Positions 8,111 to 18,445 of a stretch of DNA of 62,195 nucleotides are shown here, one piece after another. The notes beneath the pieces were generated by a model. It did not search any database. It was not told the origin of the DNA and saw only the letters and a program-made list of their open reading frames with translations. Both the position numbers and the translations under genes were made by a program. The DNA comes from Paenibacillus sp. HGH0039 (GTDB taxonomy: Bacteria; Bacillota; Bacilli; Paenibacillales; NBRC-103111), in contig NZ_KE150412.1 in NCBI RefSeq assembly GCF_000411255.1, positions 2,503,713 to 2,565,907 on the forward strand, in the 5' to 3' direction. The first letter of the stretch is position 1. Each line of letters begins with the position of its first letter.

Positions 8111-8236
8111 GCTCTGATCCTCCTAAAAATATATCTCCGAACTTTATTAACAAACATAGTCATAGGTTAAAATACGTCTTGAATCTTCGGGTGTTTTTGA
8201 AGTCGGGGCCGTGGGGTAGCCCTTCAAGAAACACCA
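8111..8236 (-). ncRNA. rplM-rpsI leader with large hairpin (L13-leader candidate)
   Basis: The transcript from the promoter at 8243-8271 would start near 8236 and open with a hairpin at 8234-8191. GTGTTT pairs with AAACAC, TTGAAG with CTTCAA and GGGC with GCCC. There is no T run after it, so it is not a plain terminator. Its place fits the L13 leader class known from Bacillales; I assign it by position and structure, not by alignment. Confidence 0.55.
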
Positions 8237-8242
8237 TCACAT

Positions 8243-8271
8243 ATTTTACAGCATAGTCCAGGGAATAGCAA
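8243..8271 (-). promoter_or_regulatory. promoter of rplM-rpsI
   Basis: TTGCTA (8271-8266), 17-base spacer, TAAAAT (8248-8243) on the minus strand, just after the truA stop codon at 8285. Confidence 0.7.
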
Positions 8272-8284
8272 GAATTAAATTACA

Positions 8285-9055
8285 TTATTCCGCGTATTCT
8301 ACATTCCACAGCATCAGCCCGTGGGCTTCGGCTGTCGGGCCCGCAAGCGCCCGGTTACGTCCCCTCAAAATCGCAGCCATTTCTTCGGCTGGGCGTTTGC
8401 CTTCCCCGATTTGTATCAATGTTCCCACGAGAATCCGGACCATGTTGTAGAGAAAACCGCTACCGGTGAAATAAAAGCGAAGCTGCCCCGGCTGGTTGGG
8501 CTCGACAGACATTTGATCCGTTTCTTCAACGATCCAAGCGTCATAAATCGTACGAATACGCGATTCGGCTACGGTTTTGACCGAACAGAACGAGGAGAAG
8601 TCGTGCGTGCCTAGGATCGCCGCTAGAGCGTCTCTCATGGCATCCACATCCAAAGGGTTGGGATGGTGGAATTGGTATCGGCGTTGAAAAGTATCCGGTA
8701 TCCGCGCAGTACGGATCGTATAGGAATAGGTTTTTCTTTTTGCCGACTTGCGGGCATGAAAAGATAAGGGCACTTCATCCGCACGAAGCGCAACGATATC
8801 TTTCGGAAGCCTGGAATTAAGAGCAAGGCACCAGCGTTCTGCGGGGATCTGGGAGGCTGTAGTGAAGTTGATCACCTGAGCGCGGGCGTGAACGCCAGCG
8901 TCCGTCCGCCCCGATGAGGTGATCTTCACCGTCTCCCCGGACAGCATCCGAATGGCCCGTTCCAGATAGTCCTGGACCGTATTGCCATGAGGCTGCGTCT
9001 GAAAACCCGAGTACGAGGTGCCGTCATAACTTACCGTTATTCTTATATTTCTCAC
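8285..9055 (-). CDS. truA: tRNA pseudouridine(38-40) synthase TruA
   Basis: Isomerises uridines 38 to 40 in the anticodon arm of tRNAs. The 256-residue protein begins VRNIRITVSYDGTSYSGFQ and has the catalytic aspartate in SSGRTDAGVHA (near 52). GTG at 9055 follows ACGGAGGG by 9 bases; the longer open frame to 9172 runs across the rplQ terminator and is not used. In Bacillus subtilis the ECF transporter genes ecfA1, ecfA2 and ecfT separate rplQ from truA; here they are absent. Confidence 0.94.
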   Translation of the reverse strand: MRNIRITVSYDGTSYSGFQTQPHGNTVQDYLERAIRMLSGETVKITSSGRTDAGVHARAQVINFTTASQIPAERWCLALNSRLPKDIVALRADEVPLSFHARKSAKRKTYSYTIRTARIPDTFQRRYQFHHPNPLDVDAMRDALAAILGTHDFSSFCSVKTVAESRIRTIYDAWIVEETDQMSVEPNQPGQLRFYFTGSGFLYNMVRILVGTLIQIGEGKRPAEEMAAILRGRNRALAGPTAEAHGLMLWNVEYAE

Positions 9056-9123
9056 GAAACCATACCCTCCGTATACCGAACGGACAGGTTGATCGGGAGG
9101 TGAGCACAATCCGGTCAGATTGC

Positions 9124-9166
9124 AAAAAAAGGGCTTCAGCAGAATCCAAAGATTCTGTCCACCCTT
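9124..9166 (-). terminator. terminator after rplQ
   Basis: Minus strand: a stem formed by GGG...CAGAATC and GATTCTG...CCC around TTTG, with an interior bulge, followed by seven T. It closes the S10/spc/alpha transcript. Confidence 0.85.
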
Positions 9167-9178
9167 TCCCACCCTTCG

Positions 9179-9541
9179 TTACGCCCGGTCTACCAGTTCC
9201 AGATATACCATAGGAGCAGCATCTCCACGACGAGGTCCCAGTTTCAGGATACGTGTGTATCCACCTGGACGCTCCGCATAGCGAGTTGCCAGCTCGGAGA
9301 ACAACTTCTGGATTGCATCCTGGTCTCCTGCGGTTTCACGACGAACAAATGCAGCTACTTGACGACGAGCATGCAGATCTCCGCGTTTCGCTAATGTAAT
9401 GAGCTTCTCGGCGATAGAGCGAACTTCTTTCGCTTTCGCTTCAGTTGTTTGAATGCGCTCGTTAATGAAAAGGTCCGTTACGAGGTCGCGGAACAATGCT
9501 TTCCGCGCACTGGAGTCACGGCCTAACTTTTGATATGCCAT
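9179..9541 (-). CDS. rplQ: 50S ribosomal protein L17
   Basis: A 120-residue L17 beginning [16 protein letters not shown], the usual short bacterial form near the peptide exit tunnel. It follows rpoA by 24 bases and is the last gene of the ribosomal cluster, with a terminator immediately downstream. Confidence 0.97.
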   Translation of the reverse strand: MAYQKLGRDSSARKALFRDLVTDLFINERIQTTEAKAKEVRSIAEKLITLAKRGDLHARRQVAAFVRRETAGDQDAIQKLFSELATRYAERPGGYTRILKLGPRRGDAAPMVYLELVDRA

Positions 9542-9565
9542 GTCTTAACCCTCCTTCTGAGGTGA

Positions 9566-10510
9566 TTATTCTTCCGTACGCAGGCCAAGACCCAGCTCTT
9601 CGAGCTTCTCTTGAACTTCTTCAAGAGATTTACGGCCAAGGTTACGCACTTTCATCATATCTTCTTCGGTTTTGGTGATCAGCTCTTGCACGGTATTGAT
9701 ACCGGCACGCTTCAGGCAGTTGTAAGAACGAACGGAAAGATCCAGTTCCTCGATCGTCATCTCGAGAACTTTCTCTTTCTTATCTTCTTCTTTCTCTACC
9801 ATGATCTCCGCATCTTTAGCTTCATCGGTTAATCCAACAAAGAGCATTAGGTGTTCCGTCAGAATCTTCGCACCAAGACTTACTGCTTCCTCAGGGCGAA
9901 TACTTCCGTCCGACCACACTTCGAGGGTTAGTTTGTCGTAGTTCGTCACTTGGCCGACACGAGTGTTCTCCACCGTGTAGTTCACACGCGTGATCGGAGT
10001 GTAGATCGAGTCAACCGGAATGACGCCAATAAGCTGCTCATCCCGTTTGTTCTTATCAGCCGGCACATAACCGCGGCCTCTGTTCGCATGAATTCTCATA
10101 TGAAGACGAGAGTCAGACGATAGAGTCGCGATATGAAGATCCGGGTTCAAGATCTCCACATCACTATCTCCGCGAATATCAGCAGCTGTGATTCTACCTT
10201 CTCCTTCGGCGTCGATCTCCAATACTTTTTCTTCGTCTGAATGGATTTTCAAAGAGAGACCTTTCAGATTCAGAATAATCTCCGTTACGTCCTCCATAAC
10301 TCCCGGTATAGTCGAGAATTCATGGAGAACTCCGTCGATTTGTACGGAGCTAACCGCAGCACCCGGTAGTGAAGACAGTAAGATACGACGTAGTGAGTTA
10401 CCTAATGTGGTCCCGTATCCGCGTTCCAGCGGTTCTACGACGAATTTGCCGTAAGCTCCGTCTTCGCTTAAAGATACGGTCTCTATTTTTGGCTTTTCGA
10501 TTTCGATCAT
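9566..10510 (-). CDS. rpoA: RNA polymerase alpha subunit
   Basis: A 314-residue alpha subunit. The N-terminal dimerisation domain includes [20 protein letters not shown] (near 30-50), the assembly platform for beta and beta'. A charged linker near 233-245 leads to the C-terminal domain with NCLKRAGI and [12 protein letters not shown], which binds UP-element DNA and activators. The 122 bases before it contain no clear promoter, so it is probably read from upstream. Confidence 0.98.
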   Translation of the reverse strand: MIEIEKPKIETVSLSEDGAYGKFVVEPLERGYGTTLGNSLRRILLSSLPGAAVSSVQIDGVLHEFSTIPGVMEDVTEIILNLKGLSLKIHSDEEKVLEIDAEGEGRITAADIRGDSDVEILNPDLHIATLSSDSRLHMRIHANRGRGYVPADKNKRDEQLIGVIPVDSIYTPITRVNYTVENTRVGQVTNYDKLTLEVWSDGSIRPEEAVSLGAKILTEHLMLFVGLTDEAKDAEIMVEKEEDKKEKVLEMTIEELDLSVRSYNCLKRAGINTVQELITKTEEDMMKVRNLGRKSLEEVQEKLEELGLGLRTEE

Positions 10511-10632
10511 GAAATTAACCCTCCTTCAAAACGTCGTTACCCTGGAACATTTCCATAAACGATGTAGTATGCCTATCCTTCAACATCATTATTCACATGT
10601 TTAGAATATTTATACCACATGCCGACTTGAAA

Positions 10633-11028
10633 TTACACGCGACGACGTTTTGGAGGACGGCAACCGTTATGCGGAATTGGTGTTACGTCCTTAATCAGGT
10701 TGACTTCGAGACCAGCAGCCTGCAAAGAACGAATTGCTGCTTCACGACCGGCACCAGGGCCTTTAACCATGACTTCAACAACTTTCAGACCATGTTCCAT
10801 AGCGGCTCTAGCTGCAGATTCAGCAGCCATTTGCGCAGCAAACGGAGTGCTTTTACGGGATCCTTTGAAGCCCAGGTTACCGGCACTTGCCCAGGAAAGC
10901 GCGTTTCCATGAGGATCCGTGATCGTTACGATTGTATTGTTGAATGTGGAACGGATGTGTGCCACACCGGATTCAATATTTTTACGGTCACGACGTTTCG
11001 TACGGACGACTTTTTTAGGTTTAGCCAT
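10633..11028 (-). CDS. rpsK: 30S ribosomal protein S11
   Basis: A 131-residue S11 of the 30S platform, with [19 protein letters not shown] and the C-terminal [18 protein letters not shown]. That Asn-Gly site is where isoaspartate forms in E. coli S11. It is spaced 21 bases after rpsM. Confidence 0.97.
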   Translation of the reverse strand: MAKPKKVVRTKRRDRKNIESGVAHIRSTFNNTIVTITDPHGNALSWASAGNLGFKGSRKSTPFAAQMAAESAARAAMEHGLKVVEVMVKGPGAGREAAIRSLQAAGLEVNLIKDVTPIPHNGCRPPKRRRV

Positions 11029-11049
11029 TGTTCACTCTAACCCCCTTTA

Positions 11050-11418
11050 TTATTTCTTCTTGTTAGCTACAGTCCGACGAGGACCTTTACGTGTACGAGC
11101 ATTGGTTTTCGTGCGTTGACCACGAACAGGCAGGCCACGACGATGACGGATACCACGGTAGCATCCGATTTCAACCAGACGTTTGATGTTCAGAGCGATT
11201 TCGCGACGAAGGTCGCCTTCCACTTTGATCGTTTTGTCGATAACTTCACGAATTTTGCTTACTTCTTCTTCCGTAAGATCGCGAACACGAGTGGATGCGT
11301 CAACGCCAGTTTGGCTCAGAACTTTCTGAGAAGTCGTTTTACCGATACCAAAAATGTACGTCAATGCGATTTCAACGCGCTTGTCACGCGGTAAGTCTAC
11401 ACCAGCAATACGTGCCAT
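11050..11418 (-). CDS. rpsM: 30S ribosomal protein S13
   Basis: A 122-residue S13 of the small-subunit head. [20 protein letters not shown] opens the helical domain, [18 protein letters not shown] is the RNA-binding motif, and the extended basic tail reaches toward the P-site tRNA. The ribosome site lies in the short gap after rpmJ. Confidence 0.97.
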   Translation of the reverse strand: MARIAGVDLPRDKRVEIALTYIFGIGKTTSQKVLSQTGVDASTRVRDLTEEEVSKIREVIDKTIKVEGDLRREIALNIKRLVEIGCYRGIRHRRGLPVRGQRTKTNARTRKGPRRTVANKKK

Positions 11419-11438
11419 TGTTGAACGTGCACCTCCTT

Positions 11439-11636
<198 letters not shown>

Positions 11637-11640
11637 CTAT

Positions 11641-11859
11641 TTATTTGAACCGATAGGTTATACGACCTCTCGTCAAGTCATATGGGGATAATTCTACAGT
11701 AACCTTGTCGCCAGGTAAAATCCGAATGAAGTGCATTCTGATCTTTCCGGAAACATGGGCCAAAATTTTATGTCCGTTCTCAAGCTCTACCTTAAACATT
11801 GCGTTCGGAAGAGGTTCGATTACTGTACCTTCCACTTCAATTACATCTTCTTTAGCCAC
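11641..11859 (-). CDS. infA: translation initiation factor IF-1
   Basis: A 72-residue single OB-fold protein, [20 protein letters not shown] at the start and [15 protein letters not shown] at the end, that occupies the ribosomal A site during initiation. It is followed by rpmJ after an 88-base gap without a gene and preceded by the KOW protein with a 3-base gap. Confidence 0.97.
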   Translation of the reverse strand: MAKEDVIEVEGTVIEPLPNAMFKVELENGHKILAHVSGKIRMHFIRILPGDKVTVELSPYDLTRGRITYRFK

Positions 11860-11862
11860 CGA

Positions 11863-12183
11863 TTATTCTCCTTTCTCATCTGCCTCAGATTGTAGACTGT
11901 CGATAAACTTCTTCACCGCATGTCTTAACTTGGCATTCGTAACACGGCTGCTTTCCGTTAAACTTCTGGAAACTTCTCCGCTGATCTTGGACTGAAGCTG
12001 AAGATGCTGAACATTCTTCTTCTTCGGCTGGTCGAATCTGCGTTTATCACCATCGGCGATCCAAACGAATCTGGAATCCTCCGCTCGGATGATAATCGCA
12101 TATTGACCTTGATCTTTGCCTCGGAGAATTTTTACGATTTGACCGGGCTGCGGCAGCTGTTCCTGATCTACCAATTCGGTCAC
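11863..12183 (-). CDS. KOW-domain RNA-binding protein
   Basis: A 106-residue protein with a KOW-type motif in GQIVKILRGKDQGQYAIII (near 14-32), a beta-barrel RNA-binding fold also found in L14e/L24-like proteins and NusG, and a charged helical C-terminus. Homologues lie between map and infA in many Bacillales; the function is not established. GTG at 12183 abuts the TAG of map, with AAGG inside the map C-terminus, so translation is probably coupled. Confidence 0.8.
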   Translation of the reverse strand: MTELVDQEQLPQPGQIVKILRGKDQGQYAIIIRAEDSRFVWIADGDKRRFDQPKKKNVQHLQLQSKISGEVSRSLTESSRVTNAKLRHAVKKFIDSLQSEADEKGE

Positions 12184-12936
12184 CTAAGCCTTCAGCTGGG
12201 TTAATATTTCATAACCGTCTGCCGTAATGGCAATGGTATGTTCGAAATGTGCACATAAGGAATTATCTACGGTAACTACGGTCCAATCATCCTCGAGTGT
12301 CTTTACGAATCGCTGTCCGACGTTCACCATAGGCTCGATTGCAAGTACCATACCGGGTTTAAGCCGGGGGCCTTTGTCCCGAATCCCATAGTTGGGAATC
12401 TGCGGATCTTCGTGAAGCTCCGTGCCGATCCCGTGACCGACATATTCACGAACAACCGAGAAACCCGCGTCTTCGATCACTTGCTGTATGGCGTGTGAGA
12501 TCGTATACAGCCGAGCGTCCGGTTTGGCTTCCGCCAATCCGGCAAACAGCGAACGTTCAGTTACTTCCAGAAGTTTCTTTGCGGTTTCAGAAATTTCACC
12601 GACGCCATAAGTCCAGGCCGAATCACCATGATATCCTTTATATTGTGCCCCGATATCAATGCTGATAACGTCGCCTTCGACTAATTTGCGGCTGCCGGGA
12701 ATGCCGTGCACCAATTCTTCATTAACTGAAGTGCAGATGCTGCCAGAGAAACCGTTGTAGCCTTTGAAAGAGGGTATGGCACCTTGACTGCGAATGTATT
12801 CCTCAGCGATTTTATCCAGGTCCTTAGTCGTAATGCCTGGACGAACCGATTCAGCCATCAACTTGTGGGTCTCGGCTACGATTCGACCTGCCTCACGCAT
12901 AAGTTCCAACTCTACTTCGGACTTACAAATGATCAT
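12184..12936 (-). CDS. map: methionine aminopeptidase type I
   Basis: Removes the initiator methionine after deformylation. The 250-residue protein has the five metal ligands: the aspartates in SIDIGAQ and YHGDSAWT, the histidine in [14 protein letters not shown], and the glutamates in AIEPMVN and FEHTIAI. No N-terminal extension. The ATG overlaps the adk stop by 4 bases, giving an adk-map pair as in other Firmicutes. Confidence 0.96.
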   Translation of the reverse strand: MIICKSEVELELMREAGRIVAETHKLMAESVRPGITTKDLDKIAEEYIRSQGAIPSFKGYNGFSGSICTSVNEELVHGIPGSRKLVEGDVISIDIGAQYKGYHGDSAWTYGVGEISETAKKLLEVTERSLFAGLAEAKPDARLYTISHAIQQVIEDAGFSVVREYVGHGIGTELHEDPQIPNYGIRDKGPRLKPGMVLAIEPMVNVGQRFVKTLEDDWTVVTVDNSLCAHFEHTIAITADGYEILTQLKA

Positions 12937-13586
12937 TCAGAATGACCTCGCAGCAATGAACTGATTTGGGAAGTTACATCCTCGATATCCTGCTCCCCAT
13001 CAACCTCGCGCAATACGTTACGTTTCTGGTAGTACTCAAGAAGCGGTGCTGTCTTCGACGTGTATTCGTCCAAGCGGGTACCGACTTTCTCTTCCGTATC
13101 ATCAGATCTCTGATACAATTCGCCGGAGCATTTGTCGCATACGCCTTCCTGCTTCGGAGGATTGAAAATCACGTGATACGTGGCGCCGCAGGATTTGCAG
13201 ATACGGCGACCGGTCAGTCTGGCCAGCAGGAAGCTGCGATCCACTTTCAAATTAATGACGTGATCGATTCGCTTACCCAGAGATTGCAGGATCTCATCCA
13301 AGGCTTCCGCTTGAGCAATCGTACGCGGAAAACCATCGAGAAGAAAACCCTTGTCGCAATCCGGCTGCTGCAGACGTTCACGAACAATACCGTTAGTGAT
13401 TTCGTCTGGAACAAGTTTGCCTTGATCGACATAGGATTTAGCTTCTATGCCGAGCGGCGTCCCTTGACTCATTGCCAATCTAAAGGCATCGCCGGTTGAA
13501 ATGTGAGGAATCTGAAATTCGCTGACAATTTTCTCCGCCTGAGTACCTTTACCCGCACCCGGAGGACCCATAAATAAAACGTTCAC
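12933..13586 (-). CDS. adk: adenylate kinase
   Basis: Interconverts ATP plus AMP and two ADP. The 217-residue long form has the P-loop [10 protein letters not shown] at the N-terminus and a zinc-binding lid with CKSCG and CDKCSG pairs (near 130-155), the Gram-positive type. GTG at 13586 follows GAAGGAGG by 7 bases; the open frame upstream to 13625 is not used. Confidence 0.96.
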   Translation of the reverse strand: MNVLFMGPPGAGKGTQAEKIVSEFQIPHISTGDAFRLAMSQGTPLGIEAKSYVDQGKLVPDEITNGIVRERLQQPDCDKGFLLDGFPRTIAQAEALDEILQSLGKRIDHVINLKVDRSFLLARLTGRRICKSCGATYHVIFNPPKQEGVCDKCSGELYQRSDDTEEKVGTRLDEYTSKTAPLLEYYQKRNVLREVDGEQDIEDVTSQISSLLRGHSE

Positions 13587-13671
13587 GTTTTTCCCTCCTT
13601 CGGCACTTAGTAGTACGAACAGCACAATAGGTGCCGATGCCGCAACAAAGTGCCTACATCAGAACCTATTG

Positions 13672-14979
13672 CTATTTGTTGATAAATCCTTTGTAATGAC
13701 GTTTGATCAGTTGGCTTTCTACTGTTTTCAACGTCTCCAATGCCACACCCACAAGGATGAGAAGTGAAGTTCCGCCGATCCGAACCGAAGTTGGCAAACC
13801 TGCCAGAGCCCCGAAGATCATTGGGAGAATCGAGATGAAAGCCAGGAAGAAGGCGCCGGACAAAGTAATTCTAGACATTACTCTTGTCAGGTAGCTGGAA
13901 GTTGGTTTTCCGGGACGAACGCCTGGAATATAACCGCCGTTCTTCTTCATTTGATCAGCCATTTGCACCGGATTAATCTGTACAAACGTGTAGAAATAGG
14001 TGAAGCCGACAATCAGTAGTACATATAGAGCAAGCGCAATCGGCGCCGAATTGTTAATGCTTAGATTGCGGATAATCCAATCCGCAAATGGATTCCCCGC
14101 CCAGAAACCTGCAATAATCGTCGGGAATTGAAGCAGTGATACGGCAAAGATGACCGGAATTACTCCTGCAGCATTCACTTTCATGGGAATGTGCGTGCTC
14201 TGTCCGCCGTACATTTTCCTCCCTACAACACGTTTAGCGTATTGTACGGGTATCTTCCGAACTCCCTGCTGAACGTAGATAACGCCCACGATGATGGCTA
14301 CTACTACGATCAGAATGAGGACGATTTTCAAGATGTTCAGGAACAGGGCATCTCCTGCATTCGCAAACTGCGTCTGGTAAATCTGACTGATTCCTGTCGG
14401 AATAGCAGCTACGATTCCCGCGAAGATAATAATCGAAATCCCGTTTCCGATCCCTTTTTCAGTGATCTGCTCACCTAACCACATCAGGAACATCGTTCCT
14501 GCCGTCAAGACAATCGCTATCAGAGAGTAGGTAGCAAAGCTAGGATTGATCACAAGCCCCTGGAAGGAGTTGTTAAACATGATCGCATATCCATAAGCTT
14601 GAATCACGCCAAGCACAACCGTTAAGTAGCGAGTAAGCTGGGCCGATTTCTTTCTCCCCACTTCTCCCTCTTTCGCCCACTGTGTAAGCCTTGGAACAAC
14701 GTCCATGGACAGTAGTTGAACGATAATCGAAGCCGTAATGTACGGAAAGATCGACATCGAGAAGATGGAGAACTGGAAAAGCGCTCCGCCGGAGAAAGTA
14801 TTCAGCAGCCCGAACACGCTATTCTGGTTGGCCTGATCCTGCAGCTTCAGAAGCTCTGCATTGATATTGGGAACCGGAATGAAGGCGCCGATTCTGTAGA
14901 TGATTAACACGAGAAGCGTGAAAATGATTCTCTTACGCAAATCCTCTACTTTAAAGATGTTGGACAGGGTCCGGAACAT
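13672..14979 (-). CDS. secY: preprotein translocase subunit SecY
   Basis: The channel of the Sec translocon, 435 residues with ten membrane spans. Diagnostic blocks are TLSNIFKVEDLRKRIIFTL at the N-terminus, the plug region after it, and GGYIPGVRPGKPTSSYL in the C5 cytoplasmic loop that contacts SecA and the ribosome. The ATG overlaps the rplO stop by one base, implying coupled translation. SecE is encoded at 41159-41371; no secG in the window. Confidence 0.97.
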   Translation of the reverse strand: MFRTLSNIFKVEDLRKRIIFTLLVLIIYRIGAFIPVPNINAELLKLQDQANQNSVFGLLNTFSGGALFQFSIFSMSIFPYITASIIVQLLSMDVVPRLTQWAKEGEVGRKKSAQLTRYLTVVLGVIQAYGYAIMFNNSFQGLVINPSFATYSLIAIVLTAGTMFLMWLGEQITEKGIGNGISIIIFAGIVAAIPTGISQIYQTQFANAGDALFLNILKIVLILIVVVAIIVGVIYVQQGVRKIPVQYAKRVVGRKMYGGQSTHIPMKVNAAGVIPVIFAVSLLQFPTIIAGFWAGNPFADWIIRNLSINNSAPIALALYVLLIVGFTYFYTFVQINPVQMADQMKKNGGYIPGVRPGKPTSSYLTRVMSRITLSGAFFLAFISILPMIFGALAGLPTSVRIGGTSLLILVGVALETLKTVESQLIKRHYKGFINK

Positions 14980-15419
14980 TAAATCACCTCGGATTGACCG
15001 CCGGCAGCCTGGATTTTATCTACCGCAGATTGGGAAAACTTGTTCGCCTTAACTGTAAGCTTTACAGTGAGTTCGCCGTTTCCAAGAATCTTAATTCCAT
15101 CTTTAGGTGATTTTACAACACCCGTTTCCATCAGAAGCTCAGGAGTTACTTCCGTACCAGCTTCGAACTTATTCAGGTCTTCCAGGTTTACGATAGCAAA
15201 TTCCTTACGCGTTGGGTTCACGAAACCACGCTTAGGGAGACGACGGTAAAGTGGGTTTTGTCCACCTTCAAAGCCTGGACGAACACCACCGCCGGAACGG
15301 GCGTTCTGACCTTTGTGACCGCGTCCGGAAGTTTTTCCGAGTCCGCTACCTACACCGCGACCGAGACGCTTGCGAGTGTGGCGTGCGCCTTCTGCAGAGC
15401 TCAGCTCATGTAATTTCAT
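14979..15419 (-). CDS. rplO: 50S ribosomal protein L15
   Basis: A 146-residue L15 with the Gly/Arg-rich N-terminal extension ([20 protein letters not shown]) that penetrates 23S rRNA and a globular C-terminal domain. It overlaps secY by one base and has AGGAGG upstream of its ATG. Confidence 0.97.
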   Translation of the reverse strand: MKLHELSSAEGARHTRKRLGRGVGSGLGKTSGRGHKGQNARSGGGVRPGFEGGQNPLYRRLPKRGFVNPTRKEFAIVNLEDLNKFEAGTEVTPELLMETGVVKSPKDGIKILGNGELTVKLTVKANKFSQSAVDKIQAAGGQSEVI

Positions 15420-15450
15420 AGTTGCACCTCCTCCAGATTGAATGTGTTAC

Positions 15451-15636
15451 TTATGCTTGAATTTCTTTAACTTCGATAAGGTGGCTGACTTGATTAATCA
15501 TACCACGGATTGCTTCATTGTCGCTTTGAACAACAGAATGGTTCAGCTTTCTGAGACCAAGAGCCTGAACCGTCTTCTTCTGTGTTTCTGGACGTCCGAT
15601 CAGACTACGCTTAAGGGTAATTTGAAGTTTAGACAT
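15451..15636 (-). CDS. rpmD: 50S ribosomal protein L30
   Basis: A 61-residue L30, short bacterial form, starting [20 protein letters not shown]. Located between rpsE and rplO as in other spc operons. Confidence 0.96.
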   Translation of the reverse strand: MSKLQITLKRSLIGRPETQKKTVQALGLRKLNHSVVQSDNEAIRGMINQVSHLIEVKEIQA

Positions 15637-15647
15637 GTTTATCCTCC

Positions 15648-16145
15648 TTAACCCATCAACTCTTCAACGGTTTTGCCGCGAAGTTTGGCTACTTCTTCCG
15701 CTTTCTTCAGACGGGAAAGACCTTCTAAAGTAGCGTTCACCATGTTCATGGAGTTCGAAGAACCCAGGGATTTTGTTAAAATGTCGCCAACGCCAGCAAG
15801 TTCGAGTACTGCACGAACAGGGCCGCCAGCAATAACACCGGTACCTTCAGATGCTGGTTTCAGCAGCACACGTCCGGCGCCGAAATGACCAGTTACAAGG
15901 TGCGGAATCGTAGTTCCAACGATAGGAACGTGGACGAGGTTCTTCTTAGCATCTTCGATTCCTTTGCGGATTGCATCAGGAACTTCGGAAGCTTTACCGA
16001 TACCAGCGCCGACATAGCCGTTACCATCGCCTACTACGACAAGAGCGCTAAAGCTAAAGCGACGTCCGCCCTTTACAACTTTAGCAACGCGATTAATATG
16101 AACAACTTTTTCAGTCAGCTCTAAAGTGTTAGGATCTACACGCAA
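15648..16145 (-). CDS. rpsE: 30S ribosomal protein S5
   Basis: A 165-residue S5. The double-stranded RNA-binding-like N-terminal domain has [20 protein letters not shown], the loop tied to spectinomycin resistance and decoding accuracy; no change is evident in it. TTG at 16145 follows AAGGAGG by 8 bases and fits the family start MRVDP. Confidence 0.96.
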   Translation of the reverse strand: MRVDPNTLELTEKVVHINRVAKVVKGGRRFSFSALVVVGDGNGYVGAGIGKASEVPDAIRKGIEDAKKNLVHVPIVGTTIPHLVTGHFGAGRVLLKPASEGTGVIAGGPVRAVLELAGVGDILTKSLGSSNSMNMVNATLEGLSRLKKAEEVAKLRGKTVEELMG

Positions 16146-16173
16146 GTCGTTTACCTCCTTATGAGATGTTTTC

Positions 16174-16539
16174 TTAGAATTCTAGACCAGCTTCACGAGC
16201 TGCTTCGGCCAGAGCCTGAACACGTCCGTGATAGAGATATCCGCCGCGGTCAAATACTACTTGGCTCACGCCTTTTTCTTTCGCACGATTCGCAACCAGT
16301 TCGCCGACTTTACGAGCAGCTTCGACGTTACCGCCGTTGCTAACCTCTTTAAGCTCTTTGTCCTGAGTGGATGCCGATGCCACTGTTACTCCGTTCACAT
16401 CGTCAATGATTTGCGCATACATGTGCTTTTCAGAGCGGAAAATGTTCAAGCGAGGACGTGCTGTCGTCCCTTGAATTTTCTTACGAACACGCAGATGTCT
16501 TTTCAGACGTGCTTTATTCTTATCGCCTTTAGTAATCAT
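16174..16539 (-). CDS. rplR: 50S ribosomal protein L18
   Basis: A 121-residue L18, which binds 5S rRNA. It starts [20 protein letters not shown] and ends [20 protein letters not shown] at 16539 follows AAAGGAG by 8 bases; an upstream in-frame ATG at 16557 overlaps that site and is less likely. Confidence 0.96.
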   Translation of the reverse strand: MITKGDKNKARLKRHLRVRKKIQGTTARPRLNIFRSEKHMYAQIIDDVNGVTVASASTQDKELKEVSNGGNVEAARKVGELVANRAKEKGVSQVVFDRGGYLYHGRVQALAEAAREAGLEF

Positions 16540-16591
16540 GGGTTGCACTCCTTTCATCTATATTCCGATGTCAGGCCGGCCTTAGGCCGCC

Positions 16592-17134
16592 TTACTTCTT
16601 CTTACCAGCTTTACCTTCTTTGCGGATAATGCGTTCGCCTTCGTACTTAATACCTTTACCTTTATACGGCTCAGGTTCACGAACGGCACGAATTTTGGCA
16701 GCAGTAGCGCCAACGAGTTCTTTATCGATACCTTTAACAATCACTTTCGTGTTGCTCGGTACGTCGAATTCGATTCCGCCTTCAGGGTTGATTTCAACCG
16801 GGTGAGAGTAACCTACGTTCAGGACGAGTTTGTTTCCGGTTTTGTTAGCACGGTAACCTACGCCAACAAGCTCCAGATTCTTCTCGAAACCTTGCGTTAC
16901 TCCTGTAACCATGTTGTTCAATACGCTGCGAGTCGTGCCGTGCAGGGAACGATGCAGTTTATGATCAGAAGGTCTTTCAACCGTAATGACATTGTCTTGT
17001 ACGGATACCTTCATATCTTTGTGAAGTTCGCGGGAAAGGGTTCCTTTCGGTCCTTTTACCGTGATTGTCGTGTTCTCAAGCTTTACGTCAACGCCACTTG
17101 GAACAGTAATTGGTTTGCGACCAATACGAGACAT
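16592..17134 (-). CDS. rplF: 50S ribosomal protein L6
   Basis: A 180-residue L6 with two repeated domains near the GTPase centre. It begins [17 protein letters not shown] and carries the C-terminal signature [18 protein letters not shown] at 17134 follows GGAGGTG; the in-frame ATG at 17152 overlaps the ribosome site. Confidence 0.97.
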   Translation of the reverse strand: MSRIGRKPITVPSGVDVKLENTTITVKGPKGTLSRELHKDMKVSVQDNVITVERPSDHKLHRSLHGTTRSVLNNMVTGVTQGFEKNLELVGVGYRANKTGNKLVLNVGYSHPVEINPEGGIEFDVPSNTKVIVKGIDKELVGATAAKIRAVREPEPYKGKGIKYEGERIIRKEGKAGKKK

Positions 17135-17163
17135 GTTTGCACCTCCATTCAATCGAGTCTAAA

Positions 17164-17562
17164 TTACCAAACGTAGCAGAGAACCTCTCCGCCGGATTTT
17201 GCTTGACGAGCGTCTTTGTCCGTCATCACGCCACCGGAAGTGGAGATGATAGCGATACCCAGACCGCCAAGTACCCGAGGGATCTCTTGGGATTTTGTGT
17301 ATACGCGCAGACCAGGTTTGCTGATACGTTTCAAACCGGTGATTACGCGCTCGTTATTCGGACCGTATTTCAGGAACAAGCGGATGATGCCCTGCTTGTT
17401 ATCTTCTACGAATTCAGCGTCACGGATGAAACCTTCATTTTTGAGGATTTCAGCAATCTCTTTCTTGATCTTGGAGGCCGGAATTTCTACCGTCTCGTGA
17501 CGAACAATGTTTGCATTACGAATGCGTGTAAGCATATCTGCAATTGGATCAGACATAACCAT
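17164..17562 (-). CDS. rpsH: 30S ribosomal protein S8
   Basis: A 132-residue S8, a primary 16S-binding protein and in E. coli the repressor of the spc operon. It starts [18 protein letters not shown] and ends with the [14 protein letters not shown] block. The ribosome site is best spaced (9 bases) for the first of two nearby ATG codons. Confidence 0.97.
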   Translation of the reverse strand: MVMSDPIADMLTRIRNANIVRHETVEIPASKIKKEIAEILKNEGFIRDAEFVEDNKQGIIRLFLKYGPNNERVITGLKRISKPGLRVYTKSQEIPRVLGGLGIAIISTSGGVMTDKDARQAKSGGEVLCYVW

Positions 17563-17594
17563 GGATGTGAACCTCCTTCCCGAAAATAAGTGGA

Positions 17595-17780
17595 TTACCA
17601 GCTTGCTTTACGCACACCTGGAATCTGGCCTTTATATGCTAGTTCACGGAAACAAATTCTGCAAATTTTAAATTTGCGGAGAACGGAATGCGGGCGGCCG
17701 CAACGTTCGCAGCGAGTATACGCCTGCACTTTGAACTTAGGGGGACGTTGTTGCTTGATTTTCATCGAAGTTTTTGCCAC
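17595..17780 (-). CDS. rpsN: 30S ribosomal protein S14, zinc-binding type
   Basis: A 61-residue short S14 with four cysteines, CERCG and CRIC, that hold zinc. This is the housekeeping type Z form of Firmicutes. A zinc-independent paralogue, if the organism has one, is not in this window. Confidence 0.96.
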   Translation of the reverse strand: MAKTSMKIKQQRPPKFKVQAYTRCERCGRPHSVLRKFKICRICFRELAYKGQIPGVRKASW

Positions 17781-17873
17781 TTAAATTACACCTCCTACAA
17801 GTTTTCGCCTGAAAACTCTCTCCGATCATTATCGGCAGGGGCTTCCTTCCGAAAGCTCCGTGATGATTTGTTC

Positions 17874-18416
17874 TTACTTCACAAACGGCATTCCGAGTTG
17901 GGTAAGCAGTTCACGAGCTTCTTCGTCCGTTTTCGCAGTCGTTACGATTACGATGTCCATTCCACGAACTTTATCAATTTGATCGTATTCGATCTCTGGG
18001 AAGATCAATTGTTCTTTAAGACCAAGCGTGTAGTTACCGCGTCCGTCGAACGCTTTGGAGGAAACTCCACGGAAGTCACGTACGCGCGGAAGCGATACGT
18101 TGAACAATTTGTCCAGGAATTGATACATGCGTTGGCCGCGCAGTGTTACTTTAACGCCGATCGGCATGTTCTCACGAAGTTTGAAACCCGCGATGGATTT
18201 CTTCGCACGAGTGATTACCGGTTTTTGACCCGCGATTTTTTGCAGATCCTCTACGGCACTGTCGAGCACCTTGGAGTTCGATACAGCCTCACCAACCCCC
18301 ATGTTGATGACTACTTTCTCGATCTTAGGAACTTGCATAACAGTGGTGTAGTTAAACTTCTGCATCAGAGCAGGAGTGATTTCATTCAAGAAACGATCTT
18401 TCATTCTTGCTGCCAT
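17874..18416 (-). CDS. rplE: 50S ribosomal protein L5
   Basis: A 180-residue L5 that binds 5S rRNA and contacts P-site tRNA and the small subunit head. Blocks: [16 protein letters not shown] and [22 protein letters not shown] at 18416 follows AAGGAGG; the upstream in-frame ATG at 18437 lacks a site. Confidence 0.97.
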   Translation of the reverse strand: MAARMKDRFLNEITPALMQKFNYTTVMQVPKIEKVVINMGVGEAVSNSKVLDSAVEDLQKIAGQKPVITRAKKSIAGFKLRENMPIGVKVTLRGQRMYQFLDKLFNVSLPRVRDFRGVSSKAFDGRGNYTLGLKEQLIFPEIEYDQIDKVRGMDIVIVTTAKTDEEARELLTQLGMPFVK

Positions 18417-18445
18417 TCTGGTGCCTCCTTTCCGCACTTAGTCGA

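Noticed and set aside
8285-9172. Longer TruA with a 39-residue N-terminal extension
   Set aside because: The extension runs across the rplQ terminator hairpin and lacks a ribosome site, while GTG at 9055 has a good one.
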